Source of the DNA: Planctomicrobium piriforme
Lineage (GTDB): Bacteria; Planctomycetota; Planctomycetia; Planctomycetales; Planctomycetaceae
Length of the DNA: 50,397 bases
Direction: 5' to 3'
Assembly: GCA_945860955.1 (NCBI GenBank)
Contig: CAMATH010000053.1
Location: 1-50,397 of the forward strand
The number at the start of each line of letters is the position of its first letter. The stretch's first letter is position 1. Positions 45,201 through 50,397 of the stretch are shown piece after piece. The translations under genes and the position numbers were made by a program. The notes under the pieces were generated by a model. That model was not told where the DNA came from. It did no database searches and saw nothing but the letters and a program-made list of their open reading frames with translations.

Positions 45201-48200
45201 TGAGCCGAAAAGGCAGTCGCTGATACTCGGCCAGACATTAATGACGCTGATCACCTGGCCAATGACGGGAACATATTTCCCAAGATTTTTCCCAAGTGCG
45301 CTGAGACAATCGATCCCGGTGGCTACCACATCCAGGGCGCTCTCAATTCCGAAGACTCCCGTGATGCATTTGGGCCAATCGTTGAATGGAAAGAACTCCT
45401 TAACAAGTCTCAATCCCGCGCCAATGCAAGGGTCGCAGTCCATTTCGGAAACCACCTCGGGGTGATACTGCAGTTGCGGCGGTTGCGGGGGTAGTTGAAT
45501 TTTTTTCAACTCCAATGGCGCGCACCCAATCGGTGTCGGTGGTGGCAGTGGTGGTTGTAGTGGTTCCGGCGGCTCCGATTGATCCGGCGGCTCCGGCGGA
45601 TGAAACCGATCGGGCGGTATCGCAAACTGCCAGCATTCGAGCGGATTGAGTGGAATGTTGATCACAACCATGAGCAATCTAGAATGAAGCGTGACTGGGC
45701 CGCACGGGACTCCAAAATCCAGACTGATTGGCAACGAACAGTCATCGGTGGAAGCAAGAATGCCGGCCGACGCGACCGGCCCGGTCCGTTCGAGTATGAC
45801 TGGAATGGTTATGGAAGCGCCTGCGGCCAGAGTCCCGAAGTCGGTCAACAGCGGGCGAATCGCCACGTTGGGATTTTCACCCACATTGAGGTGGACGTTT
45901 TGGGCTGCGATGAGTCCGTGATTCGTAATCGTGAATTCGATTTGCTTCACGTCGCCAACGTTGCGCAGATCTGCAAAATCGAAAACCGCCGGCTCGACGA
46001 CGATGACCGGCGCGGGGACGTTCGCCTCGAACTTCGACTCAACATGGATTGTCGTCCGAGATTCGATTTCCGTGGGAACCACTGTGAAGCTGTAGCGCAC
46101 CAACTCACGTGCGATAAACAACGACACCTGGTTGGTCAATCCACCTTCGACGAAGACATCGTACTGCGTGGTCACGTGTTGCGCGGCGCGGATCTCGACC
46201 GTGTAATAACCTTCTGGAATATTCGGCACAACGAAGCTCCCATCGCTGGCGCTGATTCCACTGACGACGACCTCGCCGGTGAGCCTGTCGGAGACTTTGA
46301 CGGCCGCGCCCGACACATGGGGAGCGCCGGCGGCGTAATAAGTGAATTCGTCGACCAAGTCGAGCGACAAGTCCCCCTTGGCCTCGCTCAGACTCCGGAA
46401 TCTGAATGGCACCGTGACAAAGGTGTCCGCCGCAGCCAACACCAGACTTCCATCGTAATCTCCCAGTGGAAGGTCAGCAGGCGGCAGCAGTTGGAACACG
46501 ATTTTTGCCGACTCACCAGGGAGTATCGTCGGCGGCGCCGTTCCGGTCGCGGCTTTGATCCACGGGACTTCAGGCAGTAGGACTTGCAACGGACCCGTTT
46601 CCCGGCCACCGTCGTTCGTCACCGTAAACTCCACCATCCGCTGCTGCCCTCGCACCATCCCGGCAACAAGGATACCCGGATTTGCCGTGAGCCTCGGGTG
46701 CGGCGACTCGACAGTCACCTGAATCGGCAGTTCCAACGTCGCCCCCTCGGCACTTGTGAGACGCACTACAACCACTCCCCCGGGGCTGGACGGATTGAGG
46801 GCGCGGAGTCCATAGCGAAGATTGAGAGTCGCCAGACCGGCGAGGGTCTGATCCGTTGTCCCGTCGCCTAACGTCAATGTTGTATTGATATTGGACGGCT
46901 GATTCACGACCTCGACGTTCACCGCCGTCAGCGGGACTTCACTCAAATTGGTGATCACCACGTCGCCAGTCAGCGGATCGGCACCCTCAATCAATTTCAA
47001 CGCAAATTTGGGCGGGGTCGTCGACATACCAATCAGTGTGAATTGGTCTTGCGCGGCAGCCGGTGGCATACCCGGGTGATAGGCCACGATCGTGTAATTC
47101 CCCGCCTCGCCAGGCAGCGGGGTGAAATTCAACTGAAAATGTCCGGTTGAATCGGTGATTGCCAGCAATGTGCGTTTGAATCCGCGGAGAACGAGATCGA
47201 TGCTGACCGGAACAAATTGCGCTGGTGTGCCGCTGTCCGCCTTGACCGCCATGCCGGTGAGCGAAACCGTCGTGCCGGCCAACGCCACGTTGATGTTGGA
47301 CTCGACGGTGGCGCTGTACGCCGCCTGAACATGGATTGGCGTCGCTGAGATCAGAGAATTGTTCGTCTCCTGCCCTTCGAGAATCGCATCGTTGACATCG
47401 GCTGTCACCAGAACCCAAAAGTCTCCCGCCTTCTGCGCCAGCCTCACCGGGACCGACTGCGCGATCGCATTGAAGGGCGCATCCGGCTTCAGAGATCCGG
47501 TGAATGTGATATTCCCCAGCAACGAGTCATTCCCAATGAATGGATCACTGGACAGAAACACTCGTTGTGTCATCGTGCCGGCCGCCTCAGACACCCCGAC
47601 GTTTTTCACGAGGAATCCGACGTCGATGAACGTATCTGTCAAGGCGCTGTTGGGTATTGTGACGTCGCTGATAATCAGATCCGGTATGTCCTGGTCACTC
47701 ACCGAGACCGTGTCACTTCCTCCCGAGAATCCGGTGCCCGTGGCGACAATCGTCACCAGATAAGTGCCATCCGTGACGCCGTCGGCGACCGTTGCGATAT
47801 CAAAGCTCGCGGAGGCTGCGCCGGCGGGAATCGTGACCTGAAACGGTACCGTCGCTTCGGTCGTGTCGCTGCTCGTAAGGGTCACGACCAACGAATCGGT
47901 CACGTTCGTGTTGCGGGTGACGACGCCCGTCGTGGCTCTTGAAAGGCCCTCACCCACAAAGTGCCCGGCAATTTTGACCCCGAGCGTCGGGCCGTCGTCG
48001 TCCTGCACGACGACTTCGGCGGAGGTCCGGCTGCTTTGAATCGGTGAGCCGTTGATGGGGTACTCCCCGACAACATCGATTGTCACCGTCGCTTCGCCGT
48101 CGACCAGCGCATTGTCGATTGGGTCGAGGTAAAACGTCGCCGACGAAGCGCCGGCAACGATCACGACTGACTGCGGCGCATGCAGTCTGCCGCTGTTGCC

Positions 48201-50397
48201 AACGTCGATTCGTACAGTGAGCGGTTTCCCCGTGGCAACACCACGACTCACTGTCGCCGAAAGGGCCGAATTTCCCCAACGTTCACTGACAGTTCCGCGA
48301 TTGAGAGACAGCGAGAGCGACGGGAGATCGTCGTCTTCGATCAGTACGGTGTCTCCGCCATCATGGTATCCGCTGGCCGACGCCGTCAGGCTGACATTTG
48401 AATCTGGCTCCGGAATCTGGTTGTCGACGGTCGATAGCGTGAAGCTCGCGCTTTCCGCGTCCGCGGCGATCAGTACGGACGTGGAACTGTAAACTTGGGA
48501 GGAGCTGGAACTCAAGAGATTGACCAGCAGCGGGCGACTCGTCACGTGGCTGCGGGTCACGGTTACAATCGTTGACGCCGACTCCCGCAACGTCGGGTTC
48601 GGAATGTCGACCGTCAATTGTGCCAAGTTGGTGTCGACGACGACCAACTCGGCGACTGCGGTTTCGAATCCCATCGCCTCGGCCGTAATCGTCACTTTTT
48701 TGTCGCCGTCAGGCGTGTTATCGGCGACCGGCGAAAGTTCAAACGTAACGCCCGATTGTCCTGCGGGTATCGTTATCGTTGCGGGAACGCTCAACTCGGT
48801 GGAGTCGCTTGAGGCGAGTGATACGGTCAACGAGTTGTTGGTGCTGCCATTGCGCATCAGAATTCCCCGCAGCGACGAGGTCGCATCTTCGCGCACCTGG
48901 CCGACGGGGAGCGTGACCTGCAGGACCAGCGGCATCTCGATCGGCGTCCCCGCGATCGCCGCGTTGTTCGACTCGCTCGATTCCGAAACGGTCCCCGAGG
49001 TATCGGTCTCGATGACCAGATAGACCGGACCTCCCGACCCTTGGCCGTACGTGGGAAGCGTCACGTTCAGGCTGCGACTGCCGACGTCGTCGAACGAATA
49101 CTCTCCCAAGAACCGATCGTTGCCGATTGTCTGATCGTCGGACAGCCAGACCCGTTCCTTGACGGAAATCGCCCCCGAGGAAACCCCGGTGTTCGTGGTG
49201 ATCCACGAGATCGCGATGGTTTGCCCGGCCACTGCGGACGGCGGCGCGGCCAACTGCACGGGGGACAGGTCGGCGAGGGCCAGCGCGAAGCTCGTGGTAA
49301 ACGTGTCGTCGCCCGCCTCACCCAGGAGTCCATCTTGATCCTGGTCGAGCGCGTTCCCGGCCGCGTCGAGAACGGTCCGACCAATCGTCAACGAATAGTC
49401 CCCGCTGGTCGATTGCCGGGCGAAGGGAATGCGATACGTGTTGCCCGACAGCGGATGGGGTGTACTGACTGCGATCGCCCCATTGGGACCCATCAAGGTG
49501 ATGTCCGACGCCCGCAACAGGCTGAGTGGTTCACTGAACGTGACGTCGACATGATCCGGGAATGTCTTGACGACTCCTGTGGGAGTCGCCGCCAGCGCAG
49601 CCGGACCGATCGTGTCGACGACCACACTGAATGAAAACGCCGCCTTCAAACGGTTTCCCAATGGGTCGTAGACATTGGGGCCAAGCGTGACAAGGTACTC
49701 CCCATTGGCGACAAGTGGCGGAAACGAAACGTCGAAAACCCGGTGCGCGTCTCCCACCGCGGCAATGGAGATCGACACGGGGGCCATCAACCCGCTGGGG
49801 TCGACGATCGACACGTCGTTGTCCGTGAATGTCGTCGGGTCGATCGCCTCGCTGAAGGTGACGCGGAACGTCGAAAAGTGGCTGTTGCGGAGTCCCAGCG
49901 GGGAAACGCCGACCACCGACGGAGGCGGCGGCGACGTCGTCGCCAGAATGCTGGTGTCGTTGTTGGTCTCCGCCGTGTGAGCGGAATTGAATTCGAGAAT
50001 CGTGTTGTCGATGTCGGCAGTCACCGTGAAACCCAGATCGCCGACCCCCGAGGGACTCGCCGGCAGCCGCAGGGTGATCGACCGGTCCCGCGATTCGCCC
50101 ACGGCGATATTACCGTTGCCCGCCTGATTCGGGTCGTAAGTCAGGTAGGTGGTGATCAAGGCCTGTCCGGTGGTGATGTTCACCACGGACACCCGGTCGC
50201 GCCACCCGCGGCCGGTCGTCGCATTGCCAGCGTTGGTGTCGTTCCAGGTCAACGTCACCAAATTCCCGGATTGCAGGACTGCGGGGCTGACCGCCAAATC
50301 GCGAACCTGCAGATCGGGATACGGACCGATTGTCGAGGTGACCGTTTTCGTGCCGGTGTTGTTGGTCTCCGCCGTCTCGGCGGAGTTGTACTCAAAC
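36225..50397 (-). CDS. Giant multidomain secreted protein, 5' end missing
   Basis: At least 4723 codons, open to the right edge, so the start and signal peptide lie outside. From N to C the visible parts are: CARDB-like domains (about 49980-50397, 48950-49260 and 47300-47700); a 'VTFSEPL' Ig-like domain (49300-49950); four to five Calx-beta-like repeats (47700-48940); carboxypeptidase-regulatory-like folds (46000-47300); a Pro-rich linker (45470-45640); a 670-residue block with conserved Cys, also seen in large cyanobacterial proteins (43415-45440, from memory); 'SEPLL' Ig-like repeats (41800-43400); an SdrD B-like domain (41540-41790); three matrixin-like domains (39570-41422); PKD domains (38830-39400); and RTX repeats to the C-terminal 'GRDWFW' region. 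Probably a calcium-dependent surface or matrix protein exported by a type I-like route. The unusual size is real: no stop or frameshift is seen. Confidence 0.9.
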   Translation of the reverse strand, partial: FEYNSAETAETNNTGTKTVTSTIGPYPDLQVRDLAVSPAVLQSGNLVTLTWNDTNAGNATTGRGWRDRVSVVNITTGQALITTYLTYDPNQAGNGNIAVGESRDRSITLRLPASPSGVGDLGFTVTADIDNTILEFNSAHTAETNNDTSILATTSPPPPSVVGVSPLGLRNSHFSTFRVTFSEAIDPTTFTDNDVSIVDPSGLMAPVSISIAAVGDAHRVFDVSFPPLVANGEYLVTLGPNVYDPLGNRLKAAFSFSVVVDTIGPAALAATPTGVVKTFPDHVDVTFSEPLSLLRASDITLMGPNGAIAVSTPHPLSGNTYRIPFARQSTSGDYSLTIGRTVLDAAGNALDQDQDGLLGEAGDDTFTTSFALALADLSPVQLAAPPSAVAGQTIAISWITTNTGVSSGAISVKERVWLSDDQTIGNDRFLGEYSFDDVGSRSLNVTLPTYGQGSGGPVYLVIETDTSGTVSESSESNNAAIAGTPIEMPLVLQVTLPVGQVREDATSSLRGILMRNGSTNNSLTVSLASSDSTELSVPATITIPAGQSGVTFELSPVADNTPDGDKKVTITAEAMGFETAVAELVVVDTNLAQLTVDIPNPTLRESASTIVTVTRSHVTSRPLLVNLLSSSSSQVYSSTSVLIAADAESASFTLSTVDNQIPEPDSNVSLTASASGYHDGGDTVLIEDDDLPSLSLSLNRGTVSERWGNSALSATVSRGVATGKPLTVRIDVGNSGRLHAPQSVVIVAGASSATFYLDPIDNALVDGEATVTIDVVGEYPINGSPIQSSRTSAEVVVQDDDGPTLGVKIAGHFVGEGLSRATTGVVTRNTNVTDSLVVTLTSSDTTEATVPFQVTIPAGAASASFDIATVADGVTDGTYLVTIVATGTGFSGGSDTVSVSDQDIPDLIISDVTIPNSALTDTFIDVGFLVKNVGVSEAAGTMTQRVFLSSDPFIGNDSLLGNITFTGSLKPDAPFNAIAQSVPVRLAQKAGDFWVLVTADVNDAILEGQETNNSLISATPIHVQAAYSATVESNINVALAGTTVSLTGMAVKADSGTPAQFVPVSIDLVLRGFKRTLLAITDSTGHFQLNFTPLPGEAGNYTIVAYHPGMPPAAAQDQFTLIGMSTTPPKFALKLIEGADPLTGDVVITNLSEVPLTAVNVEVVNQPSNINTTLTLGDGTTDQTLAGLATLNLRYGLRALNPSSPGGVVVVRLTSAEGATLELPIQVTVESPHPRLTANPGILVAGMVRGQQRMVEFTVTNDGGRETGPLQVLLPEVPWIKAATGTAPPTILPGESAKIVFQLLPPADLPLGDYDGSLVLAAADTFVTVPFRFRSLSEAKGDLSLDLVDEFTYYAAGAPHVSGAAVKVSDRLTGEVVVSGISASDGSFVVPNIPEGYYTVEIRAAQHVTTQYDVFVEGGLTNQVSLFIARELVRYSFTVVPTEIESRTTIHVESKFEANVPAPVIVVEPAVFDFADLRNVGDVKQIEFTITNHGLIAAQNVHLNVGENPNVAIRPLLTDFGTLAAGASITIPVILERTGPVASAGILASTDDCSLPISLDFGVPCGPVTLHSRLLMVVINIPLNPLECWQFAIPPDRFHPPEPPDQSEPPEPLQPPLPPPTPIGCAPLELKKIQLPPQPPQLQYHPEVVSEMDCDPCIGAGLRLVKEFFPFNDWPKCITGVFGIESALDVVATGIDCLSALGKNLGKYVPVIGQVISVINVWPSISDCLFGSSAEPGGGPNVIRGIDVLGSGAGQSAIRELIDSRVAQYQVILDATRYLFGNNVWITEATGTGFNEWIAEFSDAIATSSSDARIVSTSERTGLVSGKLPEGVSLEQINQMLDRWNRTAEYFDRGITTADQLGVDDNPDFLDQSVFHSKLTAAQTAEEQFRAEGFASPVDAILAGIRLLIGELTSNEPEGVCGRVRLAIDQTAVITRNAFEAALELDNLTSADLSHVAVQIVVSDSQGRDVTELFDIRPGTVFPDDAVPGGATGKGTWIIVPTREAAPVTQSIYSVGAILRYQTGSTEIAMALTPVNITVLPDPSLQIHYFHQRDVLSDDPFTDEIEPSQPFNLAVMIENVGHGVANHVSIVSAQPQIVENEKGLLIDFQIVATQVDGQNLTPSLTADFGKIDPGEVAAARWLITSTLQGQFIDYKATFDNTDVLGGKRQSLIESVDIHELIHLATASGIFDDGKFDYLVNDIPDELDTPDTLWLSDGSVESVSSAVDVAVDGAPAPGDLSVNLIATVESGWNYIDLLDPADGKYRLARIVRDDGFEVEIGDNVSGGNAWQTDRTFIEHGHRPISEYRLHILDFGGSGHYTIYYTPVDTVGPTVVSLTAPDSVVTSAVDTLTVSFSEPLLGGRFGLADLALYRDGGTTNLITSAVSISASSDRRFEISGLTALTGDDAHYRFEVRSAGVADLFGNAGTGVASVEWTKAETAPTVTAITGVPSALRKSAVNEVRVFFSSAIDARTFSVADLKLTRDGVAVDLSSAGLTFTQTASTTIRVSGLGGATSADGLYVLEVLASGVDSAGGLAGVGSQSISWTMDVTAPQISSISGLPTAVTNLPPDTVDIYFSEPLLAGSFTAGDVRLTTMELPIVTSGLSVTALPNNGYRLSGLRSLMTVDGQYTLTILGSDVTDLAGNVGSGQIQRFVEIDRAAPAAPSALEFSPDSGVADDQVTNVLAGRLTGIVSEFPSTIELFDDTVGASLGSQRVLFGPAAFDVQFDVVGNHDLRMVVTDAAGNSSSSKYLLYVDQIAPVVAQWGNVPANAGSVTPGYVDVVFTEPIAESSLSAAAVSLARNGGANLLPASPTITKLNDHTFRISGLAGLVATDGVYRLSVDTQGLHDLADNAGLGVDFVEWEYVSPPAPAELHGMAWNDRNENKLRDTNEEALVGWTVFLDANRNGALDVGELTSVTDTNGTYEFTGLPAGTYVISQVVPEGWKQTFPGTSPTVGESLGGGTSATSNDFVDDYTDGSAGASPSQDGSADSHYTWTDADSTTADVIEIRYDFRDLNGFSNTITSQQKALAELALTSWSGAASQRVKFVRDTIAFADQIITIGVGDLAALGYHSAVKGTLGLGGGEFVNVDGHKSIRSGVVWLDAAESWENNYANGDVAGTYDFFSVVSREIGNAVGVAITQTSPDGVVIDVPAGQVQALYFQSHCGCGGVPANGVKYANEITRVASHDGQLLESACPEVDATYDWADADPVTADVVEIRYDFRDLNGFSNTITTQQQALAELALKSWSGAASQRVKFVRDTIASADQIITIGVGDLAALGYHSAVKGTLGLGGGEFVNVDGDKSIRSGSVWLDAADSWENNYANGDVAGTYDFFSVVSRVIGDAVGVAITQTSPDGVVIDVPAGQVQALYFQSHCGCGGVPANGVKYANEITQVSSHDGQLLETVYGGSSGHDSSGNPFYTGSGRKYNWRDADLTTPDVIDIYYDFRTLNGYTNSISTTEMAITEFAFEGWESASDGRLNFIRNTSAAAGDIITIGVGDLATLGYRSAARGTLALGGGTFSKIDGEYTITAGKVWLDSAETWDVLYGNGDPAGTFDFYTVMAHEIGHAIGLGHTDFILGDDIMDGRYAHERTSFSSTDVRLVQALYDGQPGDEEGSAGGGSSGGNGGGTGDPVLRTGTTGVHIVTVAAGQILTGLDFGSAELVTVTVDGGLDQSISEGGLVSLNSATYTSTRPVSQLSLSIDWGDGMSEAGLLVPVDGTTGGAISNTHVYADNGSYTVTLTLSDGNTTATSESQVSVTNVTPAVGTVNGPTNVVRGQTVAYSLPFTDAGSADTHTAVIQWGDGTSSVGTVSELNGVGSVSGSHRYTTNGNYTIQVTVTDDDGGARSASQAISVVSAALVANPVDPTKNDLVVGGTTGDDSIAFAAVTGGIKVTFGGVVLGTFAATGRIVVDGDAGNDTIALASTLTLPAVLIGGAGNDALTGGASADTLIGGEGNDTLTGNAGNDTLSGDAGNDSLTGGAGNDVYLFAADSASGVDTVTDSAGVDTLDFSATNAQTITLNLGLTTSQVVNANLTLTLASATAFENVVGGAQNDVLTGNTLANTLTGGGGNDRLVGGAGNDVYAFNVDSALGSDILDETGGGVDTLDFSTTLNQGVAVNLGLATAQVVHGNLTLTLGSATTFENLIGGAGSDTLTGNASANVLTGGGGNDVLDGAAGNDTYAFNAGVSLGSDTLVEAVTGGTDLLDFSTTTTAGVTVDLSLTTAQVVNSNLTLTLSAGNVFEKATGGALDDQLTGNSLANALVGNAGNDTLNGAAGADTLTGGVGDDLLAGGADNDIYPFDADAALGSDTISELAGGGVDILNFSTTTTKTVSVDLSLTSLQVVNSNLQLTFTAGDALENVTGGSLNDALTGNSLANTLVGGPGNDVLAGQAGNDVYLFDADAQLGSDAVIESAAGGTDTIDFTGTTTQSVALNLSLTTAQIVNANLTLSLNADDLFENAAGGSLNDVLTGNSLANTLNGAAGNDTLTGLDGDDTLIGGVGNDNLTGGPGDDNFTFGTGALGSDALVELAGQGSDLLDFSAMTTGIVLDLAQTTPQTLNSSLILTLSAGNVFETVIGTAKNDTIRGNSLNNTLFGGAGIDTLFGFGGRDLLLGGTGVDTLDGGDDDDIVVGGITAYYNESTKVLDRSAIGAIVAEWARSDIDYDTRVANLRIGVGAGGAFKLTNLTLLTDGTANDSLSGASGRDWFWKFGGDVLSDADAGEPVN
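36520..38610 (-). repeat. RTX region with six ~100-residue compound repeats
   Basis: Within the giant gene, calcium-binding nonapeptides of the GGxGxDxLx type ('GGEGNDTLTGNAGNDTLSG') alternate with a beta-rich segment ('LDFSTTTTAGVTVDLSLTTA'). Together they form a unit of roughly 95-115 residues that occurs six times between about 36550 and 38457. Units are diverged by point changes, with some extra nonapeptides in units 3, 5 and 6. Calcium-induced folding after secretion is the known role of such repeats. Confidence 0.85.
39570..41422 (-). repeat. Three tandem matrixin-like domains
   Basis: Copy 1 (about 40805-41422) and copy 2 (about 40185-40790) are nearly identical, about 13 differences in some 190 residues by eye. 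Copy 3 (about 39570-40135) is more diverged but clearly related ('YDFRTLNGYTNSIS', 'IITIGVGDLATLGYRSA'). Only copy 3 has the zinc motif HEIGHAIGLGH (39678-39710). The equivalent positions read REIGNAVGVAI in copy 1 and RVIGDAVGVAI in copy 2, so these cannot bind zinc. Confidence 0.85.

Overview
This window comes from a high-GC genome that looks like a planctomycete (phylum Planctomycetota). The gene content fits that group: a serine/threonine kinase with an N-terminal zinc ribbon paired with an ECF-type sigma factor, a PVC-type haem-binding cytochrome fused to other enzymatic domains, a DUF3160 remnant joined to leucine-rich repeats, an octahaem cytochrome beside a Rieske/cytochrome b pair, and a giant secreted protein ending in RTX repeats and a 'GRDWFW'-type tail. 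This assignment rests on reading the proteins by eye; no database search was run.

Layout. (1) 1-1158: the N-terminal two thirds of a tyrosine recombinase, transcribed leftward, next to a tRNA-His(GTG) whose 3' end points at it. This looks like the boundary of a tRNA-integrated element lying mostly left of the window. (2) 1268-10818: ordinary metabolism and transport. It holds an RfaE-like PfkB kinase, a SAM methyltransferase, an MFS carrier, an M24 aminopeptidase, thioredoxin reductase and a second MFS carrier with a large loop insertion (all minus strand), then a divergent aldehyde dehydrogenase. Two copies of a 30-bp repeat overlap the stop codons of neighbouring genes, and a double hairpin element lies at 6077-6168. 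(3) 10904-15422: a GT9-like protein, a GT2-methyltransferase fusion, a Ser-rich Cys/Trp protein overlapping a DUF1801 protein with a histone-like tail, and a divergent Sir2 deacylase. (4) 15716-25273, all minus strand: a Fis-type regulator with a degenerate AAA+ domain, an HpcH/HpaI aldolase, an esterase-cytochrome c fusion, a tandem cyclase-like protein and a CPBP protease. (5) 25563-28968: a kinase and sigma factor with overlapping ends. (6) 28981-32923: a disturbed, lower-GC stretch with a 5'-truncated DUF3160-LRR gene, a TIR-domain protein and about 1.3 kb without recognisable genes. (7) 32924-36136: Rieske protein, b6-like cytochrome b and a membrane-anchored octahaem cytochrome c. (8) 36225 to the right edge: one giant minus-strand gene whose 5' end is outside the window.

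How they work together. The Rieske, cytochrome b and octahaem genes most likely form one quinol-oxidising membrane complex in which a hydroxylamine-oxidoreductase-type octahaem protein is the electron exit or entry module. The kinase and sigma factor are probably one signalling unit. The giant protein is a secreted or surface multidomain adhesin-like protein. It carries three tandem matrixin-like protease domains, of which only the last keeps its zinc site.

Most notable: the Rieske/b/octahaem operon with a cytochrome b that keeps the Cys used for haem c_i; a TIR protein with a new-looking N-terminal region and a Gly-rich tail; a two-domain cyclase whose halves keep complementary parts of the metal motif; and the triplicated, mostly inactivated metalloprotease domain.
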